DNA of 64,000 nt from Hwangdonia lutea (GTDB taxonomy: Bacteria > Bacteroidota > Bacteroidia > Flavobacteriales > Flavobacteriaceae): positions 1,708,501-1,772,500 of the forward strand of contig NZ_CP136521.1 in NCBI RefSeq assembly GCF_032814565.1, written 5' to 3'. Below the pieces are notes generated by a model. The model was not told the DNA's origin. It saw only the letters and a program-made list of their open reading frames with translations, and searched no databases. Below, one piece after another: positions 35,993 to 46,097 of the stretch (positions are counted from its first letter, which is position 1; each line of letters begins with the position of its first letter). Made by a program: the position numbers and the translations under genes.

Positions 35993-37099
35993 TTATTGAA
36001 TAATAATGCGTTTTATGCGCTGCGAAATGGCCGTTAAAAGCTCATAAGAAATGGAGTTTATAGTTTCGGCTAAATTTTCGGCGGTGTGTTTTCCATCAAA
36101 AAAAATAACTTCGTCGCCTTCTTTACAGTCAATATTGCTAATGTTTACCATAATCATATCCATACAAACATTGCCAATAATTTCAGCCTTTTGCCCATTT
36201 ATGGTCACAAAACCCTTACCGTTTCCGTATTGTCTGCCTATGCCGTCGGCGTGTCCGATAGGAAGTGTTGCCGTTTTTAAAAAGGCATCGCTTTTAAAGG
36301 CGCGATTATAACCTACCGATTCTCCTTTTTCAATGGTGTGAATTTGAGAAATAACGGTTTTTAAAGTCACTATGGGTTTTAAATGTTTGTTTTCTTTATC
36401 TGAATTTCCAAAACCATACAACCCAATACCACTTCGAACCATATCAAAATGGGCTTCGGGATAATTTAATAGGCCAGAGGTATTACACACATGAAGCATT
36501 GGGGAATACCCCAAAGCATCAATCATGTTTTTTGATGTATTTTTAAAACTTTCAATTTGATTTAAAGTGAATGCTTTTTCTTCCAAATCTTCACTAGCCG
36601 CTAAATGCGAAAAGATAGATTTCACTTTTACTGAAGTTGCATCTTTTATTTTCGAGGTGATAAAATCGACATCATTTTCCCAAAACCCCAATCGGTTTAA
36701 ACCCGTATTAAATTTAATATGAATGGGATAGTTGGTTTGTTTTTCCGCGGAAGCGAATGCTAAAAACTCATTTAAAACTTTGGCGTTGTACAAGCTGGGT
36801 TCTAAGCAATGCTCAATAATGGTTTTAAAATTTACAGCCTGCGGATGCAAAACCAAAATGGGTTTTGTAATGCCGGCATGTCGCAAAGCCACGCCTTCGT
36901 TTACGTAAGCCACGGCAAAATAATCCACTTGTAATTCTTGGAGGCAATGCGCGATTTCGCAGGCATCGCTACCATAACCAAATGCTTTAACAACGGCTAA
37001 AAATTGTGTATGCTTATTAAGTTTCGATTTTAAATGCTTAAAGTTGTGCTTCAGGGCTTTTAAATCGATTTCAAGTAGGGTTTCTTGCGCTTTAGGCAT
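35993..37099 (-). CDS. alr: Alanine racemase
   Basis: A 368-aa PLP enzyme that makes D-Ala for peptidoglycan. The PLP-lysine segment is [12 protein letters not shown] (the more usual reading is VKADAYGHG), and the catalytic Tyr lies in the VGYNRAF segment near residue 265. The C-terminal beta domain ends [11 protein letters not shown]. It overlaps the end of tdk by 8 nt, so the two are coupled. Confidence 0.95.
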   Translation of the reverse strand: MPKAQETLLEIDLKALKHNFKHLKSKLNKHTQFLAVVKAFGYGSDACEIAHCLQELQVDYFAVAYVNEGVALRHAGITKPILVLHPQAVNFKTIIEHCLEPSLYNAKVLNEFLAFASAEKQTNYPIHIKFNTGLNRLGFWENDVDFITSKIKDATSVKVKSIFSHLAASEDLEEKAFTLNQIESFKNTSKNMIDALGYSPMLHVCNTSGLLNYPEAHFDMVRSGIGLYGFGNSDKENKHLKPIVTLKTVISQIHTIEKGESVGYNRAFKSDAFLKTATLPIGHADGIGRQYGNGKGFVTINGQKAEIIGNVCMDMIMVNISNIDCKEGDEVIFFDGKHTAENLAETINSISYELLTAISQRIKRIIIQ

Positions 37100-37739
37100 T
37101 GGTGTTTTTGGGTTTAGAAGTAATTTCTTCAGCGTCGTTAACCTTCATGTTTCTCACTTTATCGCGCATCATTGCTTTGTAAAAGGCAGCTCTACTTAAA
37201 GGCTCGTACTCATCAACTTCGCCTAAAAGCACCAGATTGTCACTTTTAGCTTTCCGGTAACTGTATTGCGCCAAATTCCCTGTTCGGGTGCAAACCGCAT
37301 GAACTTTGGTAACATATTCGGCCGTAGCCATAAGGTTGGGCATGGGGCCAAAAGGGTTGCCTTTAAAGTCCATATCCAATCCGGCAACAATGACGCGAAT
37401 GCCTTTATTGGCCAAATCGTTGCATACCCGTACAATTTCATCATCAAAAAACTGAGCTTCATCAATACCAACCACGTCGCAGCCATCGGCCAAAATAGGG
37501 ATGTTGGCCGCAGCAGGAACGGGCGTCGAGCGGATTTCGTTTGCATCGTGAGACACCAGCATGTCCTCATCATAACGCACATCAAGGGCAGGTTTAAAAA
37601 TCTCTACTTTTTGCCGTGCAAATTGCGCGCGCTTAAGCCTTCGGATGAGTTCTTCGGTTTTTCCAGAAAACATGGAGCCACAAATAACTTCTATCCAACC
37701 AAATTGTTCTTTATGATTTACTGTATTTTCAAGAAACAT
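37092..37739 (-). CDS. tdk: Thymidine kinase
   Basis: A 215-aa type II (TK1-like) kinase that phosphorylates thymidine. Walker A is [15 protein letters not shown], Walker B-like [10 protein letters not shown], and the lasso region [12 protein letters not shown] is present. Only one of the four zinc cysteines of TK1 is seen (HAVCTRTG), so the structural zinc is probably missing, as in some Bacteroidota forms. Its 3' end overlaps alr by 8 nt. A possible -7 box lies at 37793-37800. Confidence 0.96.
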   Translation of the reverse strand: MFLENTVNHKEQFGWIEVICGSMFSGKTEELIRRLKRAQFARQKVEIFKPALDVRYDEDMLVSHDANEIRSTPVPAAANIPILADGCDVVGIDEAQFFDDEIVRVCNDLANKGIRVIVAGLDMDFKGNPFGPMPNLMATAEYVTKVHAVCTRTGNLAQYSYRKAKSDNLVLLGEVDEYEPLSRAAFYKAMMRDKVRNMKVNDAEEITSKPKNTNA

Positions 37740-37792
37740 TTCGTAATTTTAACACTAAAACAAAGGAATTTTTCGTTTGTATAAAGGTGACG

Positions 37793-37800
37793 CAAATTTA
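37793..37800 (-). promoter_or_regulatory. Candidate -7 box for tdk-alr
   Basis: TAAATTTG on the - strand, 54 bp before tdk, with a TTG 23 nt farther upstream (37824-37826). Confidence 0.4.
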
Positions 37801-37844
37801 TTAAAAATCAAAAGCCTATATAGCAATAATTTTAAAAAATAAAA

Positions 37845-38603
37845 ATGATGAAGAAGAAGTTAGAATCGGAACTCATTAGTATCGCACATAGAATTCTTAA
37901 ATTGAAAGGAAAGGAAGACGTTTTAAAAATGCACGCCGAAGCCGTTGCACTTTGCGAAAAACTATCGGTTTTAAAGTTTGCACACGAAAATTTTGAAGAC
38001 GATATCCCATCCATTGGCAACGATTCCTCTTTTTTCGATATGCTAGACACGGCCTTCAACAATAAGGTAAGCGATAATATTGAGGTAGAAGACAAAGTAT
38101 ACATTAATCTTGACGATTATGAAAACGAAGCCATTACAGAGCCGTTAATGGAAACCATAAAAGATATGGTGGCCCATATGCCACAAGATAGCTCGCAAGT
38201 AGATTCGGTTTTTGAAGAAGCCCTTCCCAAAAAACAATCGCGAAAACCTGCCAGCCAACGCGAGAACGATTTCGAGACCATAACCTCTGGTTTTGAAGAA
38301 ACACCCGTTTTCGAGCCTATTTCGAAATCGCAAAATAGCGGTGAAAAAAAGTCGCTAAACGACAAGCTGAAAAATGGCGGAATCAACATAGGGTTAAACG
38401 ACAAAATAGCGTTTATAAAACATTTGTTTGATGGCAAAAGCGAAGATTACGATCGTGTTTTGTCGCAATTAAACACCACCGCATCTCTTAGCGATGCCAA
38501 ACGATTTATAGAAGAAATTGTAAAACCAGACTATAACGGTTGGGCAGATAAAGAAGAGTTTGAAACCCGATTTATGGAAATTATTGAGGCAAAGTTTAAT
38601 TAA
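37845..38603 (+). CDS. Conserved flavobacterial protein of unknown function
   Basis: A 252-aa cytoplasmic protein without signal peptide. The N-terminal part (1-60) is a helical, charged segment (HRILKLKGKEDVLKMHAEAV), the centre (about 85-165) is acidic, Ser/Gln-rich and probably disordered, and the C-terminal part (about 165-252; IGLNDKIAFIKHLFDGKSEDYDRV) is again helical. I recall similar proteins near rsmI in Flavobacteriaceae, with no known function. It is divergent from tdk. Confidence 0.8.
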   Translation: MMKKKLESELISIAHRILKLKGKEDVLKMHAEAVALCEKLSVLKFAHENFEDDIPSIGNDSSFFDMLDTAFNNKVSDNIEVEDKVYINLDDYENEAITEPLMETIKDMVAHMPQDSSQVDSVFEEALPKKQSRKPASQRENDFETITSGFEETPVFEPISKSQNSGEKKSLNDKLKNGGINIGLNDKIAFIKHLFDGKSEDYDRVLSQLNTTASLSDAKRFIEEIVKPDYNGWADKEEFETRFMEIIEAKFN

Positions 38604-38611
38604 AATTTTGG

Positions 38612-38702
38612 TTGTTCCCACGCTAAAAAAAGCGTGGTCGGGCTTTCCATTATATCTTTTTCTCGTGCCTCAAAAAAGGATGCCATTTCAATCCCTAACA
38701 CA
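38612..38702 (-). repeat. Dispersed GTTAGGGATT-type repeat, copy 3, reversed
   Basis: Read on the - strand: GTTAGGGATTGAAATGGCATC, CTTTTTTGAGGCACGAGAAAA, AGATATAATGGAAAGCCCGACC and a terminal hairpin (CCACGCT...AGCGTGG). It fills the gap between the unknown gene and rsmI. It is the most intact of the three copies. Confidence 0.82.
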
Positions 38703-38719
38703 GTAGTAACAGTTATTAC

Positions 38720-39391
38720 ATGAGTAAACTTTACATCGTACCAACACCCATAGGTAACTTAAAAGACATCACCTTTCGAGCTATCGATGTTTTAAAAGAA
38801 TCCGATTTAATTCTCGCCGAAGACACCCGAACCTCAGGGAAACTCTTAAAACATTACGAGGTTTTAACCCCAATGCAATCGCACCACATGCATAACGAGC
38901 ACAAAACGGTAGAAAGCATTATTCAAAAAATAAAAAGCGGCACCACGGTAGCCTTAATTAGCGATGCCGGAACGCCGGCCATTTCAGACCCCGGATTTTT
39001 GTTAACCCGTGCTTGCATCGAAAATAATATTGAAGTAGATTGTTTGCCCGGAGCCACCGCCTTTGTACCGGCTTTGGTAAATTCAGGCTTGCCAAACGAT
39101 AAGTTTGTCTTCGAAGGGTTTTTGCCCGTAAAAAAAGGACGGCAAACCCGATTGCTGCTTTTGGCCGAAGAAACCAGAACCATTATTTTTTACGAAAGTC
39201 CGCATAAACTGGTTAAAACACTTGGTCATTTTTGTGAGTATTTTGGCGAAGACAGACTCGTGTCCGTTTCGCGCGAATTAACTAAATTGTACGAAGAAAC
39301 CATTCGCGGTACAGCAAAAGAAGTTTTAGAGTATTATACCATTAAGCCTCCAAAAGGTGAAATTGTTATTGTGGTTGGCGGGAAAAAATAA
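38720..39391 (+). CDS. rsmI: 16S rRNA (cytidine-1402-2'-O)-methyltransferase
   Basis: A 223-aa tetrapyrrole-methylase-fold enzyme that 2'-O-methylates C1402 of 16S rRNA with SAM. KLYIVPTPIGNLKDITFRA, LILAEDTRTSGKLLKHY, ALISDAGTPAISDPGFLL and FYESPHKLVKTL are all signature stretches. Length is at the short end of the family (the C-terminal accessory domain is absent), which is usual in Bacteroidota. Confidence 0.97.
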   Translation: MSKLYIVPTPIGNLKDITFRAIDVLKESDLILAEDTRTSGKLLKHYEVLTPMQSHHMHNEHKTVESIIQKIKSGTTVALISDAGTPAISDPGFLLTRACIENNIEVDCLPGATAFVPALVNSGLPNDKFVFEGFLPVKKGRQTRLLLLAEETRTIIFYESPHKLVKTLGHFCEYFGEDRLVSVSRELTKLYEETIRGTAKEVLEYYTIKPPKGEIVIVVGGKK

Positions 39392-39438
39392 GCAGTTAAG
39401 ATTTGTAATTATTATAGAATTCAAAAATTAAAAAACCC

Positions 39439-40539
39439 ATGAAATATTATAAAATATCGGCAATAGTGTTAATTGTATTTGTGTTTACAGTTGGCTTTAA
39501 GCCCGTAGAAGTTGAGCATAAGGAAATATTTAAAACACCTAAAAATGTTATATTGTTAATTGGAGATGGCATGGGGCTATCGCAAGTTTCAAGCAGTTTT
39601 TATTTTGGGAATGAAAACTCAAGTTTCGAGCGATTTAAACAAATAGGCTTTATAAAAACATCTTCCGAAAGTCATTTAATTACCGATTCGGCAGCTGGAG
39701 CAACAGCTTTTTCAGCTGGTATAAAAACCTATAATGGTGCGATAGGTGTAGATAAAGATGCTTTGGCGGTACCGTTAATAACCCATAAAGCTGCGGAAGC
39801 AAAAGTGGTATCGGGGCTAATAAGCACCTCTTCAATAACGCATGCAACACCTGCTTCTTTTTTCGCGTATGTTGAACGTAGAAGTATGCAAGAGGACATT
39901 GCGGCACAATTGCCAGCATCTGAAATAGATTTTTTTGTAGGGGCTGGGAATGATTTCTTTTTTAAAAGAAAAGACAATAAAGATTTAAGTGCTACTTTTT
40001 CTAAAAATGGATTTATAATCGATACTGTTTCCTTAAAAAAACCTCAAAATTTTAATTTAGACAATAAGTATGGTTATTTATTAGCGCCAAAACATATGCC
40101 AAAAATGACTGAAGGCCGTGGCGATTTTTTAAGTCAGGCCACGCAATTGGGTATCGAATATTTATCTAAAAACGACCATGGTTTTTTTCTTATGGTAGAA
40201 GGTTCTCAAATAGATTGGGGCGGACATGCCAATGACTCAGAATATATTGTTGAAGAAGTAAAGGATTTTAGCAAAGTTATTGGTGAAGTGCTTGATTTTG
40301 CAGAGAAGGATGGTAACACACTGGTTGTGGTAACGGCAGACCATGAAACGGGAGGTTATACACTTGCTTCTGAAAACGGGAATTACAATAAAATTAAAGG
40401 AAGCTTCTCAACAGGAGGCCATTCGGCAACCTTAATTCCTGTATTTGCTTACGGGCCAGGTGCGGAGAATTTTCAAGGTATTTATGAAAACAATCTTATT
40501 TATCATAAAATTATGCAGTTAACCAATTGGGGTAAGTAA
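39439..40539 (+). CDS. Exported alkaline phosphatase (PhoA family)
   Basis: A 366-aa phosphomonoesterase with a hydrophobic N-terminus (signal peptide). Metal ligands and nucleophile are visible: LLIGDGMGLSQ, TDSAAGATAFSAG (catalytic Ser), EGSQIDWGGHANDS, TADHETGGYTL and TGGHSATLIPV. At 366 aa it is shorter than E. coli PhoA and lacks most of the crown domain. It should release phosphate from organic esters in the periplasm. No Pho-box-like repeat was identified upstream. Confidence 0.93.
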   Translation: MKYYKISAIVLIVFVFTVGFKPVEVEHKEIFKTPKNVILLIGDGMGLSQVSSSFYFGNENSSFERFKQIGFIKTSSESHLITDSAAGATAFSAGIKTYNGAIGVDKDALAVPLITHKAAEAKVVSGLISTSSITHATPASFFAYVERRSMQEDIAAQLPASEIDFFVGAGNDFFFKRKDNKDLSATFSKNGFIIDTVSLKKPQNFNLDNKYGYLLAPKHMPKMTEGRGDFLSQATQLGIEYLSKNDHGFFLMVEGSQIDWGGHANDSEYIVEEVKDFSKVIGEVLDFAEKDGNTLVVVTADHETGGYTLASENGNYNKIKGSFSTGGHSATLIPVFAYGPGAENFQGIYENNLIYHKIMQLTNWGK

Positions 40540-40565
40540 TTAAACAATTAGGTAATTTAAGCCCA

Positions 40566-41144
40566 ATGGATATTTTATTATGCAGCATACGGCAGTGCAC
40601 CATTTGTAAAGCCCATTTACCATTGGGTCCGCGGCCAGTTGTATCGGCACATCCAGATTCTAAAATCGTAATTGTTGGTCAGGCACCGGGGACCAAAGTG
40701 CACAAAACAGGGATTCCGTGGGACGATCCAAGTGGCAAACAATTACGAAAATGGCTTGATGTTACTGACGAAGAATTTTATGATGAAAAAAAATTCGCCA
40801 TTATCCCCATGGGATTTTGTTATCCGGGAAAGGGAAAATCAGGGGATTTGCCACCGCGACCAGAATGTGCCCCGCAATGGCACCAGCCCCTTTTTGATGA
40901 ACTTAAAAATGTGGAGTTGATTATTTTAATTGGGATGTATGCCCAAAAATATTATTTGCAAAAAGAAGCAAAGAAAACATTAACCGAAACCGTTAGAAAT
41001 TATAACGAGTATTTACCCAAATATTTGCCCTTGCCACATCCATCGCCGCGAAATCGGTTTTGGTTAGCTAAAAACCCCTGGTTTGATTTTGAGGTGTTGC
41101 CGGAGTTGAAGGAACGGGTAAAACACATATTGACAGCTTTGTAA
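40566..41144 (+). CDS. Uracil-DNA glycosylase family protein
   Basis: A 192-aa protein of the small UDG superfamily group: N-terminal CxxC pair (CSIRQCTICKAHL), motif 1-like VGQAPGTKVHKTGIPWDDPSG and motif 2-like LPHPSPRNRFW. Four cysteines in the N-terminal and central parts (including CYPGKG and PECAPQ) could hold an Fe-S cluster as in type 4 and 5 enzymes, but this is inference. It would remove uracil from DNA, though its activity in this subgroup is not established. It lies 27 bp after the phosphatase gene. Confidence 0.85.
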   Translation: MDILLCSIRQCTICKAHLPLGPRPVVSAHPDSKIVIVGQAPGTKVHKTGIPWDDPSGKQLRKWLDVTDEEFYDEKKFAIIPMGFCYPGKGKSGDLPPRPECAPQWHQPLFDELKNVELIILIGMYAQKYYLQKEAKKTLTETVRNYNEYLPKYLPLPHPSPRNRFWLAKNPWFDFEVLPELKERVKHILTAL

Positions 41145-41187
41145 TAACTCAAATAAATTATCAATATGTGTTTTGTGTTCTCATTTT

Positions 41188-42384
41188 TTAACTGATTACA
41201 CCAAGGTTTTTACCCACTTTTGTAAATGCCTGAACAGCTTTATCTAAGTGTTCCTTTGTATGTGCAGCCGATAATTGCACTCGTATTCTTGCTTTGTTTT
41301 GAGGCACTACGGGGTAGAAAAACCCAATAACATAGATGCCTTCTTCCAATAATTGATTGGCCATAACTTGAGAAAGCTTTGCATCGTACAGCATTACAGG
41401 AACAATGGCGGCACCAGCGCCTACCAAATCGAAACCTGCAGCCTCCATTTGGCTTCTAAAATAATTTGTGTTTTCTTCTAACTTATCACGTAGCGAAGTA
41501 TCTCTTTCTAAAATTTCAAATACCTTCAATGAAGCGCCAACGATGGTGGGTGCCAATGAATTTGAAAACAGATAAGGCCTTGACCTTTGACGTAGCATTT
41601 CAATAATTTCCTTTTTGCCCGTGGTAAAACCACCCATGGCGCCACCTAATGCTTTTCCTAGAGTACCCGTAATAATATCTACTCTACCCAGGACATTTTT
41701 TAACTCTATGGTACCGCGTCCTGATTTACCAATAAAACCAGAAGCATGACATTCGTCTACCATTACCAAAGCATCGTATTTATCGGCTAAATCACAAATC
41801 TTATCTAACTCGGCAACAATCCCATCCATGGAAAACACACCATCGGTAACAATTATTTTAAAACGATGGTTTTGTTTATTGGCTTCAATTAATTTGGCCT
41901 CCAAATCTTCCATATCGTTATTGGCATATCTGTATCGAGCAGCTTTACACAAACGAACACCATCAATGATTGAAGCGTGATTTAAAGCATCTGAAATAAT
42001 GGCATCTTCATGCGTTAACAAAGGCTCAAAAGCACCACCGTTCGCATCAAAAGCAGCAGCATAAAGAATGGTATCTTCACAATGGAAAAACTCAGCTATT
42101 TTCGCTTCTAACTGCTTGTGTATATCTTGGGTGCCGCATATAAAGCGTACGGACGACATTCCAAAACCGTGGGTATCCAAAGTGTCTTTAGCCGCCTGAA
42201 TCACTTCTTTGTTGTTGGATAAACCCAAGTAGTTGTTAGCACAAAAGTTAATAACCTCCTGTCCTGTTGAAATCTTTATAACAGCATCTTGAGGCGTAGT
42301 TATAATACGCTCTTCTTTAAATAAACCCGAGTCCTTTATATTTTGTAATTCTTCTATTAAATGATCCTTAATGCTTCCGTACAT
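41188..42384 (-). CDS. kbl: Glycine C-acetyltransferase (2-amino-3-ketobutyrate CoA ligase)
   Basis: A 398-aa PLP enzyme of the alpha-oxoamine synthase family. It cleaves 2-amino-3-oxobutyrate with CoA to glycine and acetyl-CoA, the second step of threonine breakdown. The PLP-lysine lies in [15 protein letters not shown], and the substrate-pocket segments [13 protein letters not shown] and [11 protein letters not shown] are present. It follows the tdh gene by 6 bp, so the two form one operon. Confidence 0.97.
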   Translation of the reverse strand: MYGSIKDHLIEELQNIKDSGLFKEERIITTPQDAVIKISTGQEVINFCANNYLGLSNNKEVIQAAKDTLDTHGFGMSSVRFICGTQDIHKQLEAKIAEFFHCEDTILYAAAFDANGGAFEPLLTHEDAIISDALNHASIIDGVRLCKAARYRYANNDMEDLEAKLIEANKQNHRFKIIVTDGVFSMDGIVAELDKICDLADKYDALVMVDECHASGFIGKSGRGTIELKNVLGRVDIITGTLGKALGGAMGGFTTGKKEIIEMLRQRSRPYLFSNSLAPTIVGASLKVFEILERDTSLRDKLEENTNYFRSQMEAAGFDLVGAGAAIVPVMLYDAKLSQVMANQLLEEGIYVIGFFYPVVPQNKARIRVQLSAAHTKEHLDKAVQAFTKVGKNLGVIS

Positions 42385-42390
42385 AGTTGC

Positions 42391-43350
42391 TTATATTTTA
42401 GTTGTTAATTGGTAATACGTTTTTATGTTTTCTATCATTTCCTTGGTTATTAAAGATAAGTCATATTTTGGTTTCCAGCCCCAATCTTCCCTAGCAGCAG
42501 AATCATCAACACTATCTGGCCATGATTTTGCTATATCCTGTCTGAAATCTGGTTTGTAGTTTATCTCAAAATTCGGATAAATGTCTTTAATCGATTGGCA
42601 TACCTGTTCCGCTGTAAAGCTCATACCCGCGAGGTTATACGAAGTTCTTATCTTTATGTTTTCGGCAGGTGCGTCCATGAGTTCAATTGTTGCTCTAATG
42701 GCATCGTCCATAAAAATCATGGGCAACATGGTTGTGGCCTCCAAAAAGCAATCAAAACACTCTTCTTTAACAGCTTTGTGGTAAATGTCTACGGCATAAT
42801 CTGTGGTGCCGCCCCCTGGCAGCGACTGGTAGCCAATTACCCCTGGGTATCTTAATGAGCGTATGTCCATGCCATACTTTTTGTGGTAATAATTCACCCA
42901 GTTTTCGCCAGCGGCTTTACTCATTCCATACACTGTTAAAGGGGTTAGATTTGATGTTTGTGGCGTGTTAATACATTCAACCTCATCGCCAAAAACTGCA
43001 ATAGAGCTAGGGTAAAATAATTTGTTAACACCATGTAACCGCGATACCTCTAAAACGTTGAACAAAGTACTCATATTGATATCCCATGTTTTAAGAGGGA
43101 ACTGTTCGCCGTTGGCAGATAAAATAGCCGCTAAATGATAAACTTGGGTTATTTTATATTTTATCACACAGTCTTGAAGGGCATCATAATTGGTTACATC
43201 CAAAACCTCGAAATGGCCTTCGAAATTTGGGTTCTCTCTTAAATCTGAAGCAATTACAGAATCAATACCATATTTTTCTTGTAAAGCTTTTGTAAGCACC
43301 GTGCCTAATTGGCCGCTCGCACCCGTAATTAAAATTCGCTCTGTTTTCAT
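42391..43350 (-). CDS. tdh: SDR-type L-threonine 3-dehydrogenase
   Basis: A 319-aa NAD-dependent epimerase-fold protein. Rossmann motif ITGASGQLGTVL at the N-terminus and catalytic Y-x-x-x-K in VYGMSKAAGEN. This is the short-chain form of threonine dehydrogenase known from Flavobacterium, not the zinc MDR form; the neighbour kbl supports that assignment. ATG 43350 was chosen; the frame runs upstream to 43392 with an unlikely sequence. Divergent from the Lrp-like gene. Confidence 0.93.
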   Translation of the reverse strand: MKTERILITGASGQLGTVLTKALQEKYGIDSVIASDLRENPNFEGHFEVLDVTNYDALQDCVIKYKITQVYHLAAILSANGEQFPLKTWDINMSTLFNVLEVSRLHGVNKLFYPSSIAVFGDEVECINTPQTSNLTPLTVYGMSKAAGENWVNYYHKKYGMDIRSLRYPGVIGYQSLPGGGTTDYAVDIYHKAVKEECFDCFLEATTMLPMIFMDDAIRATIELMDAPAENIKIRTSYNLAGMSFTAEQVCQSIKDIYPNFEINYKPDFRQDIAKSWPDSVDDSAAREDWGWKPKYDLSLITKEMIENIKTYYQLTTKI

Positions 43351-43517
43351 TTTAACAATTTTAAGCAATGTAAAATTAATAAAAACAGCCATAATTAAAT
43401 TGAAACATCTTCAGATTGACTTAAAATAAGTATTTTTATCTATTGTATCAATTATTTAAAGATTTTTTATCTTTATTCTGTATTTTTAAGTCTTTAAAAA
43501 GTAAATTTATCTGCATA

Positions 43518-43979
43518 ATGGAAAAACTAGATGATATAGATCTTAAAATTTTAAGAATCCTTCAAAAGAATTCTAAAAAAACAACCAAGGAAATTGCTCA
43601 AATGCTGAACTTAACAGCCTCTCCGGTGTATGAGCGAATAAGGCGTTTGGAAAACAAAGGTTACATAAAAAAATACGTAGCCCTACTTGATAAAATTCAA
43701 TTAAACCGTCCTATAACAGCCGTTTGCATGGTGTCGTTACGGTACCATAACGAGGGTTTTATTGAAAAATTTGAAAGCCAAATTAAGGAGCTCAAAGAAG
43801 TCCAGGAATGTTATCACATGGCCGGAAAAGTAGATTTTTTTCTAAAAATAAACCTTCAAAGCTTAGACGCTTATCATGAGTTTGTGAGGCTTAAATTATC
43901 CAAAATTGAAAACATTGGTGTTCTTGAAAGCTATTTTGTTTTAAAAGAAATCTATTCTACTACCGAATTTTTTATATAA
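43518..43979 (+). CDS. Lrp/AsnC family transcriptional regulator
   Basis: A 153-aa regulator. An N-terminal winged helix-turn-helix (about 1-62; DIDLKILRILQKNSKKTTKEIA) is followed by a RAM effector-binding domain (about 68-150; VQECYHMAGKVDFFLKI). ATG 43518 was chosen because it gives the canonical start of the family; the frame is open upstream to 43443. Its divergent position next to tdh-kbl suggests control of threonine breakdown, with an amino acid as effector. That link is inference. Confidence 0.93.
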   Translation: MEKLDDIDLKILRILQKNSKKTTKEIAQMLNLTASPVYERIRRLENKGYIKKYVALLDKIQLNRPITAVCMVSLRYHNEGFIEKFESQIKELKEVQECYHMAGKVDFFLKINLQSLDAYHEFVRLKLSKIENIGVLESYFVLKEIYSTTEFFI

Positions 43980-44020
43980 ACACAAACTGAATGCATTAAT
44001 AACGCGGCGAATTAACCTAT

Positions 44021-44198
44021 CCCGTTGTACATTTTGAATGGAAAAACATCAATATGTCAATTCGAGTGATTTTGAGGCACGAAAAATTGTATCGAGAATC
44101 AATTTCAAATTAAAATTCTTATTCTCGATACAAATTTTACTCATTCCAATCGTAAAATTCACTCGAACTGACAGAATTTTGTCAAAATGCACAACGGG
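44021..44198. mobile_element. MITE-like nested palindrome, copy 1
   Basis: 178 bp beginning CCCGTTGT and ending ACAACGGG, with about 95% identity by eye to the copy at 55717. Three nested pairs of arms are visible: terminal (CCCGTTGT-CATTTTG / CAAAATGCACAACGGG, one mismatch), middle (TCAATTCGAGTGA / TCACTCGAACTGA, one mismatch) and inner (TTGTATCGAGAAT / ATTCTCGATACAA, perfect). The flanks TTAACCTA and TTAACTTA differ at one base and may be a decayed target duplication. No coding capacity. Confidence 0.75.
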
Positions 44199-44389
44199 TT
44201 AACTTAATAAATTTTTACAATTTATGGTACTTTCTAATGGTTTGTAACCTAATCAATATTTTTCAATGTTTTCAAACTGAGAATGTTAATGTAAAAGGTT
44301 TGGTTTTAGTGATTTTTAGTGGTATAAAATTCATATTTTTAGGCCTTCAAAATAATATCTGAGGATATTACAATTTAACTACAAATAGA
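44199..44389. other. Leader region before the GMC oxidoreductase
   Basis: AT-rich DNA after the MITE copy. It holds no exact TAnnTTTG box; the promoter of the following operon must lie here or within the element. Confidence 0.4.
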
Positions 44390-46093
44390 ATGCCCTATAG
44401 TAATACTAATAATACTTTTGACGCCATAGTAATAGGTACCGGAATATCTGGAGGATGGGCGGCAAAAGAGCTTTGTGAAGGCGGATTGAAAACCCTTGTT
44501 TTAGAGAAAGGTAGAAATGTTGCCCATATTGATGATTACCATACTGCCACCAAAGAAACATGGGAATTGGAGTTTAGAGGAAAACCAAGTTTAGAGGATC
44601 AAAAAAATCAGCATAAGCAAGCACGAGCAGGCTATGTAACAAATCAGGCTACCAAGCATTGGTTTGTTAACGATTTAAAACACCCGTATAACGAAACTAA
44701 AAGATTCGATTGGATTAGAGGCCATCATGTGGGTGGCCGCTCCTTAACTTGGGGAAGACAAGCTCTACGATTGAGCGATCTCGATTTTAATGCCAACAAG
44801 CTAGATGGTTATGGTGTCGATTGGCCCATCCGCTATAAAGATATTGAGTCTTGGTACACTTACGTTGAAAAGTATATTGGGGTTTGCGGCGAAAAATTAG
44901 GTTTACCGCAATTACCGGACGGTTATTTTTCCCCACCCATGGCGCTTAATGTGGTTGAAAAAGAATTCAAATCACAAATTCACAAGCATTATACTAATAG
45001 GACTTTAACGATTGGTCGATTTGCGAATATTACAGGAGATGAAACCTATGAAGGCAGACACAATTGCGCCTATAGAAACAAATGCATGAGAGGTTGCCCT
45101 TTAGGGGGGTATTTTAGTAGCAACGCTTCTACTTTACCGGCAGCCGAAAGAACCGGAAACATGACTTTGAGGCCGTATTCCAATGCCTATGAAATTGTAT
45201 ACGATGAGCGCTCTAAAAAAGCCATAGGAGTTAAAATTATAGATACCCAAACCAAAGAAAAATTAACGTTTTATGCGAAGGTTATTTTTTGTTGTGCCTC
45301 TACGGTGGCGTCAACGAGTATTCTGCTTCAATCGAAATCCAAAAGATTTCCAAATGGGTTAGGCAACGATAGCGGCGAACTGGGGCACAATTTAATGGAT
45401 CATCATTTTAGAGTGGGTGCTACCGCAGATTACGATGGTTTTAAAGATGTAACTTTTGTTGACAATAGACCGGCAAGTTTCCATATTCCTCGATTTCAAA
45501 ACTTGGGAGACAAGGCGACTAAAAAGGATTATTTGCGAGGTTATTTTTTTCAAGGAACAGCAACTAGGGGCGATTGGCGTCGTGCTATAATGGAACTCAG
45601 TTATGGGCTTGATTTAAAAGAAACCCTTAAAAAACAAGGCCCATGGCAAGTTGGTATGACGGGGTTTGGCGAATGTTTGCCGTATCACGAGAACAAATTA
45701 ACGCTCGACTATAACAAAACAGACGCGTGGGGATTGCCCACCGTAACCTTTGACTGCGAGTTTAAGGAAAACGAAAAATTAATGCGGGCACACATGCAGT
45801 CCGAAGCCGTAGAAATGCTAACCAAAGCAGGGTTTAAAAATGTAAAAGGATACGATGGAGCTTTTGCGCCTGGGCATGCCATTCACGAAATGGGAACCGC
45901 CAGAATGGGAAAAGATGCAAAAACATCGGTATTGAATAAATACAATCAAATTCATGCCGTACCCAATGTTTATGTTACCGATGGTTCTTGTATGACCTCT
46001 TCAGCAAGTCAAAACCCGTCATTAACCTATATGGCATTAACCGCTAGGGCAGCGCATCACGCCATAGCCGAATTTAAAAGCGGTAAATTTTAA
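44390..46093 (+). CDS. GMC family oxidoreductase
   Basis: A 567-aa FAD-dependent dehydrogenase. The dinucleotide motif is VIGTGISGGWAAKELCEGG (residues 13-31), the FAD-binding RGHHVGGRSLTWGRQ follows near 120, and the C-terminal active-site part reads HEMGTARMG and SASQNPSLTYMALTARA. A Cys pair (KCMRGCPLGG) lies near residue 230. No signal peptide of its own. It lies 4 bp before a gluconate-dehydrogenase subunit 3-like gene, and the pair should form a membrane-side sugar or polyol dehydrogenase, the large subunit crossing with its Tat-carried partner. Substrate unknown. Confidence 0.93.
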   Translation: MPYSNTNNTFDAIVIGTGISGGWAAKELCEGGLKTLVLEKGRNVAHIDDYHTATKETWELEFRGKPSLEDQKNQHKQARAGYVTNQATKHWFVNDLKHPYNETKRFDWIRGHHVGGRSLTWGRQALRLSDLDFNANKLDGYGVDWPIRYKDIESWYTYVEKYIGVCGEKLGLPQLPDGYFSPPMALNVVEKEFKSQIHKHYTNRTLTIGRFANITGDETYEGRHNCAYRNKCMRGCPLGGYFSSNASTLPAAERTGNMTLRPYSNAYEIVYDERSKKAIGVKIIDTQTKEKLTFYAKVIFCCASTVASTSILLQSKSKRFPNGLGNDSGELGHNLMDHHFRVGATADYDGFKDVTFVDNRPASFHIPRFQNLGDKATKKDYLRGYFFQGTATRGDWRRAIMELSYGLDLKETLKKQGPWQVGMTGFGECLPYHENKLTLDYNKTDAWGLPTVTFDCEFKENEKLMRAHMQSEAVEMLTKAGFKNVKGYDGAFAPGHAIHEMGTARMGKDAKTSVLNKYNQIHAVPNVYVTDGSCMTSSASQNPSLTYMALTARAAHHAIAEFKSGKF

Positions 46094-46097
46094 GGAT

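Noticed and set aside
37223-37784. Two long frames overlapping tdk (120 codons - strand, 172 codons + strand)
   Set aside because: Both are shadows of thymidine kinase, whose motifs are complete.
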